Shown here piece after piece: positions 36,390-45,451 of a DNA stretch of 64,000 bases. The stretch is from JANMCE01 sp963791625. GTDB taxonomy: Bacteria > Actinomycetota > Acidimicrobiia > Acidimicrobiales > Ilumatobacteraceae. The stretch is taken from assembly GCA_963791625.1 (NCBI GenBank), contig CAWBTA010000006.1, forward strand, positions 1,674,001 to 1,738,000, written 5' to 3'. Position numbers and translations under genes: made by a program. Numbering within the stretch: the stretch's first letter is position 1; every line of letters begins with the position of its first letter. The notes under the pieces were generated by a model, which was not told where the DNA came from, did not search any database, and saw only the letters and a program-made list of their open reading frames with translations.

Positions 36390-37669
36390 GTGCCCTCCTT
36401 GGGTTTGGTGATGCGGCCTTCGTAGCCGCGGCTGGTAGGGGTGTAGTAGATCTCGGTGACGCCGTCGGGCCGGTACTGCTGCTCTACCCAGCCGTCGGGT
36501 GCATCATGAGGGTACTCGTATCCGACCCCATGCCCGAGCCGCTTGGCCCCCTGATAGTGCCCATCACGCAAATGAGACGGAACTTCGCCCGCCGGACGGT
36601 TGCGCACCGCCTCCTGCGCCGCCCAGATTCCGAGGGCCGAACTGTTGCTCTTCGGCGCCATCGAGAGATGCACAACTGCCTGGGCCAGGTTCAAACTCGC
36701 TTCGGGAAGGCCGACAAACTCCACCGCATGGGCCGCGGCATTGGCGATGAGCAGACTCATCGGATCGGCCATACCGACATCCTCCGAAGCAAGAATAACG
36801 AGGCGTCGGGCGATGAACCGGGCATCCTCCCCCGCTTCCAACATGCGCGCCAACCAGTACAGCCCGGCGTTGGCGTCACTCCCCCGGATCGACTTGATGA
36901 ACACGCTGACCACGTCATAATGATCGTCGCGTCCGTAACGAAGCGCACGGGTTCCGATGGCGTCTTCGGCATCCACCATAGTGACCGTGTCGTGCTGACG
37001 TTCGGTCGCAAGGGCCATCGCAACCTCGAGTGAAGTCAGCAGTTGTCGACCATCACCGCCTGAGCGAGTGACGAGATGATCGACGGCGTCCTGATCGGCC
37101 TTGACCTGCTCGGCTTCCAGGCCACGAACCGCTAGCGCCTGCAGCGCGTCTTCGCCCAGCGGTTCCAACCGGAAGAGTGTCGACCGGCTGAGCAGAGGCG
37201 GGTTCACCTCGAAGAACGGATTCTCCGTCGTGGCGCCGATCAGCACCAGCAGACCTTCCTCGACGCTGGGCAAAAGCGCGTCCTGCTGCGCCTTGTTGAA
37301 ACGGTGGATCTCATCGAGGAAGAGGACGGTCCCCTTACCGTGCTGACCCAGCCGCATGCGTGCGCTCTCGATGATCTCGCGCACATCTTTCACACTGGCG
37401 CTTACGGCGGAAAGCTGTTCGAATACCTTACTCGATGACTCTGCGAGCACCTTCGCCAGCGTGGTCTTCCCAACGCCGGGTGGTCCCCACAAGATCACCG
37501 ACGTCAGCCGATCACTCTGCACCAACGCCCGCAAAGGACGACCCGGACCGAGCAGATGCTCCTGCCCCACGATGTCGTCCATCGTGCGCGGGCGCAGTCG
37601 GGAAGCAAGCGGCGCCCGATTGGTCAGTCGTTCGGCCGCCGCAGCAGAAAAGAGATCATCGACGGCCAC
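36386..37669 (-). CDS. rarA: Replication-associated recombination ATPase RarA/MgsA
   Basis: AAA+ clamp-loader-like ATPase acting at stalled forks. 427 residues. Walker A GPPGVGKTTLAKVLAE (~60), Walker B VLFLDEIHRFNKAQQDALLP (~115), sensor 1 LIGATTENPFFEVNPPLLSR, and the C-terminal tetramerisation part ASEDVGMADPMSLLIANAAA. Followed by small membrane-protein genes and preceded by aspS, close to the Mycobacterium order. Confidence 0.95.
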   Translation of the reverse strand: MAVDDLFSAAAAERLTNRAPLASRLRPRTMDDIVGQEHLLGPGRPLRALVQSDRLTSVILWGPPGVGKTTLAKVLAESSSKVFEQLSAVSASVKDVREIIESARMRLGQHGKGTVLFLDEIHRFNKAQQDALLPSVEEGLLVLIGATTENPFFEVNPPLLSRSTLFRLEPLGEDALQALAVRGLEAEQVKADQDAVDHLVTRSGGDGRQLLTSLEVAMALATERQHDTVTMVDAEDAIGTRALRYGRDDHYDVVSVFIKSIRGSDANAGLYWLARMLEAGEDARFIARRLVILASEDVGMADPMSLLIANAAAHAVEFVGLPEASLNLAQAVVHLSMAPKSNSSALGIWAAQEAVRNRPAGEVPSHLRDGHYQGAKRLGHGVGYEYPHDAPDGWVEQQYRPDGVTEIYYTPTSRGYEGRITKPKEGT

Positions 37670-37699
37670 GCCAGCGATGGTAGCCGTCAGATCCTCGGA

Positions 37700-39445
37700 T
37701 CAGATCTTGGCTGGCAGCAGACGGATACCCAGCTCGTTGAGCTGCTTGTCGTTCACGTGCGTCGGCGCGTTCGTCATCGGGTCCTGACCCGACTGCGTCT
37801 TCGGGAACGCGATGACCTCGCGGATGTTGTCCTCCCCCGCCAGGATGGCGACCAGGCGGTCGAGACCGAACGCGAAACCGCCGTGCGGCGGCGCGCCGTA
37901 CTTGAACGGGATGAGGAAGAAGCCGAATCGCTTCTGCGCTTCCTCATCGCTAATGCCGAGCAGGGTGAAGATGCGCGCCTGCAGATCGGGCTGATGGATT
38001 CGGATCGAGCCCGAGCCCAGCTCCCAGCCGTTCAGCACCAGATCGTAGGCCTGCGAACGGATCTTCAGAATGTCCGCGGGGTCGGTGGAATCCATCAAAT
38101 GGATGTCGTCGGGGTGCGGCTGGCAGAACGGGTGATGGCCCGGCTTCGGCTTCCCGGTGACGGCGTCAACCCCAACGAACAGCGGGAAGTCGACAACCCA
38201 CAGGTAGCGGTACGGGCCTTCGAAAACGGGAGGCCGACCGAGGTCGTTGCGGATCGTGCCGAGCACTTCGCACGTGGTGTCCCACTTGTCGGCGATGATG
38301 AGGATGAGATCGCCCGCCTCGGCTTCGAACTCGGCGCGGATGGCGGCGATTTCATCGGCGGTGAGGAACTTGGCGACGGGCGAGTCGAAACCTTCGGCGG
38401 TGACCTTGAGCCACACCATGCCCTTGGCTCCGGCCTTCTTGGCGCGATCGGTGAGGGCATCGAGTTTGTTGCGACCCATCTCGTCGGCCTTGCCCTTGAC
38501 GCAGATGCCCTTGATGGATTCCACGCCGGCGAACGCCTTGAACTCGGTAGCGGCGAAGATCGGGGTGAGCTCGTGCAGCGTCATGCCGAACCGAAGGTCA
38601 GGCTTGTCGGAGCCGTAGGTGTTCATGGCCTCGTGCCATGTGATCTTTTCGATGGGATCGGGGCGAACGCCCAGCACCTTCTCAGCTGCATCGAGTACCG
38701 CTTCGCCGATGGCGTTGTGCACGTCGTCCTGGTCACAGAAGCTCATCTCGATGTCGAGCTGCATGAACTCGTACTGCCGGTCGGCGCGCAGGTCTTCGTC
38801 ACGAAGGCAACGGGCCAACTGGTAGTAGCGGTCGGTGCCAGCCACCATCAGCAACTGCTTGAACAGCTGCGGACTCTGCGGCAACGCGTAGAACTGGCCC
38901 GGCGACTGACGAGACGGCACGATGAACTCGCGAGCCCCTTCCGGGGTGGACGGCATCAACATGGGCGTCTCAACCTCGATAAAGCCCTGGCGCTCCATGG
39001 CAGTGCGACACGCCGAGTTCACTGCGGCGCGGATACGAAGGTTGCGCTGCATGCGTTCACGACGCAGGTCGATGTAGCGGTACTGCAAACGCGTCGTTTC
39101 GAGCACGCCGTCGGCCCGCTGGTCAACCGGGAAGGGCGGGGCTTCGGCCGTGTTCAATACTTCGACCACACAGTCGCCGATCTCCACGCCGCCGGTCGGG
39201 AGCTTGTCGTTCACGGTGCCCTCGGGCCGCTCGCGCACGACGCCAGTGATCTTGAGCACGTACTCGCTGCGCACGTCGACGTCGTTGTCGATCACGCACT
39301 GGATGACGCCGGTGTGATCGCGCAGGTCGACGAAGGCAAGATGCTCGCCGTGTTCGCGCCGCTTGGCCACCCAGCCGCACACCGTGACGGTTTGGCCGAT
39401 GTGCTCGGGACGAAGCTCGCCGCTGTAAATCGTACGCATGCTCAT
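37700..39445 (-). CDS. aspS: Aspartyl-tRNA synthetase
   Basis: Class IIb synthetase. 581 residues and unbroken: N-terminal OB anticodon-binding domain (VTVCGWVAKRREHGEHLAFV), class II motif 2 YQLARCLRDEDLRADRQYEF (~215-235), the bacterial GAD insertion, and motif 3 GGFAFGLDRLVAILAGEDNI (~525). Whether it also charges tRNA-Asn cannot be told. ATG overlaps the hisS stop by four bases. Confidence 0.98.
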   Translation of the reverse strand: MSMRTIYSGELRPEHIGQTVTVCGWVAKRREHGEHLAFVDLRDHTGVIQCVIDNDVDVRSEYVLKITGVVRERPEGTVNDKLPTGGVEIGDCVVEVLNTAEAPPFPVDQRADGVLETTRLQYRYIDLRRERMQRNLRIRAAVNSACRTAMERQGFIEVETPMLMPSTPEGAREFIVPSRQSPGQFYALPQSPQLFKQLLMVAGTDRYYQLARCLRDEDLRADRQYEFMQLDIEMSFCDQDDVHNAIGEAVLDAAEKVLGVRPDPIEKITWHEAMNTYGSDKPDLRFGMTLHELTPIFAATEFKAFAGVESIKGICVKGKADEMGRNKLDALTDRAKKAGAKGMVWLKVTAEGFDSPVAKFLTADEIAAIRAEFEAEAGDLILIIADKWDTTCEVLGTIRNDLGRPPVFEGPYRYLWVVDFPLFVGVDAVTGKPKPGHHPFCQPHPDDIHLMDSTDPADILKIRSQAYDLVLNGWELGSGSIRIHQPDLQARIFTLLGISDEEAQKRFGFFLIPFKYGAPPHGGFAFGLDRLVAILAGEDNIREVIAFPKTQSGQDPMTNAPTHVNDKQLNELGIRLLPAKI

Positions 39446-40701
39446 GAGTTCAGGACTTTCAACAGATAGGGGGTAAGGGTGGGGCGTTCGACGACCGTCT
39501 GGTCGCCACCGCCCCGCAGGGGTTTCACGGTGACGGTGCCGGCCGCCAGTTCATCGGTACCGACAATCACGGCATAGGCCGCTCCAGAACGATCAGCGGT
39601 CTTCATCTGGCTCTTCATCGACCACGCGTCGAAGGCCCGATCGACCCGCACGCCGGCGGCGCGCAGCTCGTGCGAGATGAGCAAAGCCTGCTGCTCGGAC
39701 GTGGTGTCGATCACATACACATCGACACGAGCCTCGGGTGCGGCGAACGACGCTTCGGCGTCGCAGGCCAGCAGGATGCGTTCGACACCGGCACCGAAGC
39801 CGACACCACCGGTGCCGGCCGGGCCACCGAGTTGCTCGACAAGACCGTTGTAGCGACCGCCTCCACCAATGGCGTTTTGGGAACCGGGCAGAGCGTGCGA
39901 GGCGATCTCGAAAATGGTGTCGGTGTAGTAGTCGAACCCGCGCACCAGCCGGTTGTTCAGCTCATAGGACAGGCCCAACGCCGTCAGGCCAGAGGTGACC
40001 CGTTCGAAGTGAACGCCTGCTTCATCGGACAGGTAGTCGACCATGCGCGGCGCGCCTTCGATGACGACTTGATCGGGCTCGCGTTTCGAGTCGAGCACGC
40101 GCAACGGGTTCAGCCCAAGCGTCGTGCGGCTTTCCTCCGACAACTCATCGAGACGAGACTCGAAGTAGGCCACCAGCGCGGAGCGGTAGGCCGGCCGACA
40201 ACTGGCGTCGCCCAGTGAGTTCAGGTAGATCGTGCGCTGCTGCAGCCCGAGGGCACGGTGAAAGCCGTCAAGCAGCGCGATGACTTCGAGATCGGCGTCG
40301 GGATCTTGGGTACCGACGATTTCAGCGTCAACCTGGAAGTGCTGGCGGTAGCGACCGGCCTGCGGACGTTCGTAGCGGAAGTTTGGACCGATGGTCCAGG
40401 CCTTCCACGGTGTGGTTGGCCGGTGCTCGACAAAGGCACGCATGAGCGAAGCCGTCAGCTCAGGGCGAACCGCGATGTGCCGGTCGCTCTTGTCCTTGAA
40501 GTCGTACATTTCCTTGCGGACGACGTCGGTCGAATCGCCGAGACGGAGGAAGACTTCGATGTGCTCGATCACCGGGGTGACGGCCAGACCGAAACCCGAT
40601 CGGCCAGCGAGGGTGGCGAACGCGGCAACCAAACGCTCCCATCGCGCCGAGTCCGGCGGGAGGATGTCGAGCATCCCTTTCGGTGCACGGAATTCGGCCA
40701 T
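39442..40701 (-). CDS. hisS: Histidyl-tRNA synthetase
   Basis: Class II synthetase. 419 residues: motif 1 region at ~30-60, motif 2 with FRYERPQAGRYRQHFQVDAE (~110-130), the histidine-specific loop LVRGFDYYTDTIFEI (~255-270) and GGGRYNGLVEQLGG. C-terminal anticodon-binding domain from ~330. First gene of the hisS-aspS unit; a 453-base gene-free stretch lies upstream. Confidence 0.97.
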   Translation of the reverse strand: MAEFRAPKGMLDILPPDSARWERLVAAFATLAGRSGFGLAVTPVIEHIEVFLRLGDSTDVVRKEMYDFKDKSDRHIAVRPELTASLMRAFVEHRPTTPWKAWTIGPNFRYERPQAGRYRQHFQVDAEIVGTQDPDADLEVIALLDGFHRALGLQQRTIYLNSLGDASCRPAYRSALVAYFESRLDELSEESRTTLGLNPLRVLDSKREPDQVVIEGAPRMVDYLSDEAGVHFERVTSGLTALGLSYELNNRLVRGFDYYTDTIFEIASHALPGSQNAIGGGGRYNGLVEQLGGPAGTGGVGFGAGVERILLACDAEASFAAPEARVDVYVIDTTSEQQALLISHELRAAGVRVDRAFDAWSMKSQMKTADRSGAAYAVIVGTDELAAGTVTVKPLRGGGDQTVVERPTLTPYLLKVLNS

Positions 40702-41154
40702 AAGCGCTAGAGGCTAGCAATCACGACCCGAATCAACCCGGTTCGTTTCTGCGGAATCGTTCCGAGCAGACCTTTGCCTTCTTGACCGCTAGTCCACCGA
40801 GGCAGCCAAGACCCTCTACCAACGCAGGAGGCCTGAGATTGCACCAACACCATCTATCCGAGCGCGGCAACCCAGGCCTGCAGGACCTCCAACGGAAACT
40901 CGGTCCTAGCCGCTATGGCCAGCGGAGGCTGCTTTGCAGCAGCGGTCCCGAATAAGGCCCGTCAGGTGGGAACTCGACCGATCTCACCCGGATCGACGGC
41001 GACAAGTACCCTTACGAGAAAGCTGGCTAGTTCGCTCCTTCTGCGTGTTTCGGGCGGGGTGTTTTGGTTTGGGTGCATGCGGGTTAATGAACGGTCACGG
41101 TTCACATCCCCAGTGTGACTGGTGAGTTCAGACTGTACGTTCACCCTGATGGAC
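40702..41154. other. Gene-free stretch of about 450 bases
   Basis: Between the hisS start and the stop of the small XRE-type gene. Short frames occur on both strands, but none shows a recognisable domain or ribosome site. It must contain the hisS promoter (near 40700-40760). No tRNA, strong hairpin with U-tract, or repeat was found by eye. Confidence 0.5.
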
Positions 41155-41427
41155 TCAAAAAGAACTGGGCTGTCTGGGTCGACGGGAGCGAAGCCGTAAC
41201 ACGTGCCGTCGTCGTCTGCCCTCACTGTCCAATGCTTGGAGAAGGCTCGCACGAGGAACGAGCACATAGTGGATGTCGGCGTCGATGGCATCTGCGTATC
41301 GTCGGAGCACATCAAGCTGGATTGTGCCGTGACGTTCTGATAGCTCGGCGTGACTGACGGCGGACCTGGTGACGGCCATTCGCGTTGCGACATCATTGGC
41401 GCTTAGCCCGTGTCTAACTGTGGGCAT
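41155..41427 (-). CDS. Short XRE-type helix-turn-helix protein, MobA-mystery-like
   Basis: 90 residues from ATG at 41427 with AGGA 8 bases upstream. Residues 6-60 form a helix-turn-helix: LSANDVATRMAVTRSAVSHA, then SERHGTIQLDVLRRYADAID and IHYVLVP, matching the core of the mobile mystery protein A / XRE group. The N-terminal arm usual for that family is missing, and the tail (RRRRHVLRLRSRRPRQPSSF) is not conserved. No Fic-type or other toxin partner is adjacent, so it may be a remnant. Confidence 0.6.
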   Translation of the reverse strand: MPTVRHGLSANDVATRMAVTRSAVSHAELSERHGTIQLDVLRRYADAIDADIHYVLVPRASLLQALDSEGRRRRHVLRLRSRRPRQPSSF

Positions 41428-41502
41428 ACTTCGATCCTGACAGCGAGTTGTGACAAAGTTCCCGCCAGCTACCGGAAGCCAGGGCTATTGCTTAGCGGCC
41501 TC

Positions 41503-43755
41503 TCAAGCGCCGTCGACAGCCAGGATGCGGCCGGAGCCGTTGGGGGTTCCGGGGACGTGGCGGTAGGCGTCGAACACGCCGTCGAGGCCCCGCACATTGC
41601 GCAGCGTGGCTTGGATGTGGGCGGGGTCGCCCATCTCGATGTCGAAGCGCATCTTGCAGATCCGGTCGACGCCAGTGGTGGTAGAGCATGACACGATGTT
41701 GAGATCGTTCTGCGACAGCGCATCGGCAACGTCGCGCAGCAGACCGGTGCGGTCGTACGCCTGCACTTCGATGGACGCGACGAACCGCGACCGGGCCCGC
41801 TGCTCATCCCACTCGACATCGACCAGGCGGATGGTCTGCACCTGTTCGAGCGACTCAGCGTTGGCGCAGTCGGTGCGGTGCACGCTGATGCCGCGGCCTC
41901 TGGTCAGGAAGCCAATGATCTCGTCACCCGGCACCGGCGTGCAGCATCGTGACAAGCGGACCATGACTCCGTCGAAGCCTTCGACGTGGATGCCGACTTC
42001 GCTCTTGTTGTTCCGCAAACGCCCACTCGGTGCGACCGTACTGCTCAGCAACTCGTCCTGGTTTCCCGACTGCAGGCCGACCAAAAGCTGCTCCACGACA
42101 ATGCCGGCGTCAACCTGGTCGTCACCAACCGCGACCAGCAGCGCGTCGGTATCGCTGAACCCCAAAGCAGTTGCTTCTGCAACCAGTTGTGGACCGTCCA
42201 GCAGGCGTTGCACCGGCAAACCCGCGCCGCGCAAAGCAACGGACATGTCCTCGCGACCCTGCTCGAGCAGATCGGACTTGCGCTCGCGTGAGAACCACTG
42301 GCGGATCTTGTGGCGAGCGCGGGTGGACGCGACAAACTCAAGCCAGTCTTTGTTGGGGCCACCGCTGTCTACCTGACGCAACACGATCTGCACCGTCTGG
42401 CCCGCCTCGAGTTTGGTGTCGAGCCGAACGAGGTCACCGTTGACGCGAGCCCCGATGCACGAGTGACCGACCTCGGTATGGACGGCGTACGCAAAGTCGA
42501 CCGGGGTGGAGCCGGTGGGGAGACTGACCGCCTGACCCTTCGGGGTGAACACCGAGATTTCGCCCTGGTCGAGATCTCGTTTGATCTCATCAAGGAACTC
42601 GCTGGGGTCGCTGCCGTCAACCGGACGATCGGCCAGACGGGACAACCAGGCCAACTCGTCCTGCCCCGAACCCGACTTGTACGACCAGTGGGCGGCGACA
42701 CCGTTTTCGGCCACCTCGTGCATCTCGACGGTGCGGATCTGCACTTCGATGGCACGGCCATCGGGCCCCATGATGGTCGTATGAAGCGAGCGGTACAGGT
42801 TGTACTTCGGTAGCGCGATGTAGTCCTTGAACCGACCGACGACCGGCTGGTAGGCGAGGTGGATGGTGCCGAGGGCGGCGTAGCAGTCGCGTTGGGTTCG
42901 CACCACGACGCGCAGCGCAACGAGGTCGAAGATCTCGGTAAACGCGCGGCCCTTGATCTGCATCTTTTCCCAGATGCTCCACAGGTTCTTACTGCGACCG
43001 GTAATCGACGCATCGATGTCGACCCCAGCCAGTTTCGACTTCACGTCGGCCACGAGGCGGGCGACGTAGAGATCGCGCTCGGGCGTGCGTACGGCCACCA
43101 TGTGATCCAACTCGGCGTAGCGCTTCGGGTACATGGCGGCGAACGACAGGTCTTCGAGCTCCTGGCGGATCTGCTGCATGCCGAGCCGGTTGGCGAGCGG
43201 TGCGTAGATCTCCAACGTCTCAGAAGCCTTGCGTTCCTGCTTCTCGGAGGAGACGCCGGCAATGGTGCGCATATTGTGCAGGCGGTCGGCCAGTTTGATG
43301 AGCAGCACTCGCGTGTCCCGGGCCATGGCCACCAGCATCTTGCGCATGGTGGCGGCCTGCTGTTCCTCCTTCGAGTCAAAGCTGATGCGGTCGATCTTGG
43401 TGACACCATCGACCAGCATGGCCACGTCGGCACCGAACCGCTCTTCCACCTCCGCGAGCGACACGTGGGTGTCTTCCACCACGTCATGGATGAGCGCCGC
43501 GACCACGGAAGCCTCATCGAGCCCGATGTCGCTCACGATGCGGGCGACGGCCATTGGGTGGTTGATGTACTTCTCGCCGCTCGACCGGTTCTGTTCGCGA
43601 TGCGCCTCGGCAGCCAGGTCGTAGGCGGCGATGATGTTGTCGAGCCGAGCCTTGGGCCGCATCGCACGATAGGCATCGAGCAGCGGCGTGAGTTCGTTCG
43701 CGTGTGCTGGCGTCGACGAGCGGCGCCACGAGCGGACGCGGTCGACGGTGGCCAT
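41503..43755 (-). CDS. relA: Bifunctional (p)ppGpp synthetase/hydrolase RelA/SpoT
   Basis: Stringent-response enzyme. 750 residues and unbroken. Hydrolase HD domain (VVAALIHDVVEDTHVSLAEV, ~85-105, HD and ED intact), synthetase domain (FDLVALRVVVRTQRDCYAAL, YRSLHTTIMGPDGRAIEVQI), TGS domain (ISVFTPKGQAVSLPTGSTPV, ~400) and a C-terminal ACT domain (YDRTGLLRDVADALSQNDLN). Both catalytic sites look intact. Next to apt and secF/secD as in other actinobacteria. Confidence 0.97.
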   Translation of the reverse strand: MATVDRVRSWRRSSTPAHANELTPLLDAYRAMRPKARLDNIIAAYDLAAEAHREQNRSSGEKYINHPMAVARIVSDIGLDEASVVAALIHDVVEDTHVSLAEVEERFGADVAMLVDGVTKIDRISFDSKEEQQAATMRKMLVAMARDTRVLLIKLADRLHNMRTIAGVSSEKQERKASETLEIYAPLANRLGMQQIRQELEDLSFAAMYPKRYAELDHMVAVRTPERDLYVARLVADVKSKLAGVDIDASITGRSKNLWSIWEKMQIKGRAFTEIFDLVALRVVVRTQRDCYAALGTIHLAYQPVVGRFKDYIALPKYNLYRSLHTTIMGPDGRAIEVQIRTVEMHEVAENGVAAHWSYKSGSGQDELAWLSRLADRPVDGSDPSEFLDEIKRDLDQGEISVFTPKGQAVSLPTGSTPVDFAYAVHTEVGHSCIGARVNGDLVRLDTKLEAGQTVQIVLRQVDSGGPNKDWLEFVASTRARHKIRQWFSRERKSDLLEQGREDMSVALRGAGLPVQRLLDGPQLVAEATALGFSDTDALLVAVGDDQVDAGIVVEQLLVGLQSGNQDELLSSTVAPSGRLRNNKSEVGIHVEGFDGVMVRLSRCCTPVPGDEIIGFLTRGRGISVHRTDCANAESLEQVQTIRLVDVEWDEQRARSRFVASIEVQAYDRTGLLRDVADALSQNDLNIVSCSTTTGVDRICKMRFDIEMGDPAHIQATLRNVRGLDGVFDAYRHVPGTPNGSGRILAVDGA

Positions 43756-43759
43756 AGCG

Positions 43760-44290
43760 TTAGTACGTCACCAGACTGACAGCCTCGCGGCTATGGCCGA
43801 GGGCCGCTCGACCGCCGAGGTCACTCAGTTCGATGAGGAAGCCAAGCCCGGCCACCACGCCGCCGAGAGCTTCGATCAGACGCACGGTCGCCATGGCCGT
43901 ACCACCAGTGGCGAGCACGTCATCGATGATCAGAACCTTCTCACCGGGCAGCACCGCGTCCCGGTGGATCTCAAGCTGATCCTGCCCGTACTCGAGGCTG
44001 TACTCCTCACGGGCAACCGCCCAGGGCAGCTTGCCGGCCTTGCGGACGGGCACGAAGGAGGCTCCGGCCCGATAGGCGACCGCTGCGGCCAGGATGAATC
44101 CACGGGCCTCGATGCCGATGACCCTGTCGTACTCCACACCGTTGAAGTGATCGACCAACGCGTCAATCACGAATCGGAACGCATCGGCGTCACCCAGCAG
44201 CGGGGTGATGTCGCGAAACGTCACACCGTCGCGTGGGTAACCGTCGATGGCTCGAATGTGATCAGTAAGCCAGGTCGTGTCAGTCACCAT
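43760..44290 (-). CDS. apt: Adenine phosphoribosyltransferase
   Basis: Salvages adenine to AMP. 176 residues. PRPP-binding motif KVLIIDDVLATGGTAMATV (~118-136); VIGIEARGFILAAAVAYRAG and FVPVRKAGKLPW are the family signatures. Gap to relA is only 4 bases. The start ATG is 9 bases downstream of the secF stop. Confidence 0.96.
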   Translation of the reverse strand: MVTDTTWLTDHIRAIDGYPRDGVTFRDITPLLGDADAFRFVIDALVDHFNGVEYDRVIGIEARGFILAAAVAYRAGASFVPVRKAGKLPWAVAREEYSLEYGQDQLEIHRDAVLPGEKVLIIDDVLATGGTAMATVRLIEALGGVVAGLGFLIELSDLGGRAALGHSREAVSLVTY

Positions 44291-44299
44291 CCACGTAGC

Positions 44300-45451
44300 T
44301 TATCGGCGCTTCTTCTTCCGGGGCCGAGGAGGATGGGTGAACACCGGGACGACGGGAGCAGAACCACCGGCGGGCGTCACGCCGACGGCAACTGTGGACA
44401 CACCAGCGGCGACGGCTCGACTCTTGAGCACTTCGCCACCGCCTCGACCGAGGCGGGTCTCCAGCGCCTTGTTGCGGGGCTCGCGATTCTTCAGTAGCCA
44501 CAGAATCGGCGTGGCGACGAAGATGGACGAATAGGCACCGACGAGCAGGCCGACGAAGAGGGCGAGCGCGAAGTCTTTGATGGCGACAGCTCCCATCACA
44601 CCGGCACCGATCACCAGCAGCGAAAGCACCGGCAGCACCGCGGCCAACGTGGTGTTTATAGAGCGCATGAGCGTCTGGTTCATCGAGAGGTTCACGACAT
44701 CGCCATAGGTGTAGCGGCCGGTGGTGAGTTTGCGGGTGTTCTCATGCACCTTGTCGAACACGACGATGGTGTCGTAGAGCGAGAAGCCCAAGATGGTGAG
44801 AAAGGCGATGACCGTTGCCGGTGTAACCGTAAAACCAAACAGTGAGTACACGCCGACCGAGATCGCCACGTCGTGAACGACTGCTGCGAACGCGGACACG
44901 GCCATCTTCCACTCAAACCGGAAGCGGATGTAGACGGTGAGAGCGATGAAGAACACCACCAGAGCTGATATAGCCTTGCTGGTAATCTCCTTGCCCCAGG
45001 TGGAGCTGACGGAGTTTACCGGCACGTCCTGTAGATCGGTGATGCCGGCCTTGGCTGCAAGGTCGCTACGGATCTTCGCCTGCTTGGCATTGTCGAGCAC
45101 ACCGGTCTGTACGCGAACGCGTTCACCCGATGAGCCGGTTACCGTCTGCACCTTGGCATCTTCGCCCCCAATGCCGTTTGCCTCAAGCACTGACTTCACG
45201 TCGTCGACGGTCAGGCCGTTCTTGGCGGGGACGTCCCAGACCACGCCGCCTTTGAAGTCGAGGCCGAGGTTGAGACCGCGGCCAAGCAGCGAGACGACAG
45301 TGACGGCCAACAGCACGGCCGAGATGGTGAAGCCGATCTTGCGCTTACCGACAAAGTCGTAGGTCGTCTCGCCGTGATAGAGGCGGTGCCACACACTGCG
45401 GGGTGCGACCGAAACCGGTTCGGCTGCGTCTTGGATGATTGTGTCGGTCAT
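44300..45451 (-). CDS. secF: Protein translocase subunit SecF
   Basis: Inner-membrane partner of SecD that uses the proton gradient to assist SecYEG export. 383 residues from ATG at 45451 (MTDTIIQDAAEPVS). Six transmembrane segments expected; signature VSLLGRGLNLGLDFKGGVVW after helix 1 and FSLYDTIVVFDKVHENTRKL, then SMNQTLMRSINTTLAAVLPV. A basic tail (PRPRKKKRR) follows a Thr/Val-rich C-terminus. ATG overlaps the secD stop. Confidence 0.96.
   Translation of the reverse strand: MTDTIIQDAAEPVSVAPRSVWHRLYHGETTYDFVGKRKIGFTISAVLLAVTVVSLLGRGLNLGLDFKGGVVWDVPAKNGLTVDDVKSVLEANGIGGEDAKVQTVTGSSGERVRVQTGVLDNAKQAKIRSDLAAKAGITDLQDVPVNSVSSTWGKEITSKAISALVVFFIALTVYIRFRFEWKMAVSAFAAVVHDVAISVGVYSLFGFTVTPATVIAFLTILGFSLYDTIVVFDKVHENTRKLTTGRYTYGDVVNLSMNQTLMRSINTTLAAVLPVLSLLVIGAGVMGAVAIKDFALALFVGLLVGAYSSIFVATPILWLLKNREPRNKALETRLGRGGGEVLKSRAVAAGVSTVAVGVTPAGGSAPVVPVFTHPPRPRKKKRR

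Noticed and set aside
37556..39469. Plus-strand open frame of 637 codons opposite aspS
   Set aside because: It is the exact antisense of a fully conserved aspartyl-tRNA synthetase; long antisense frames are common in high-GC DNA. No domain or ribosome site.
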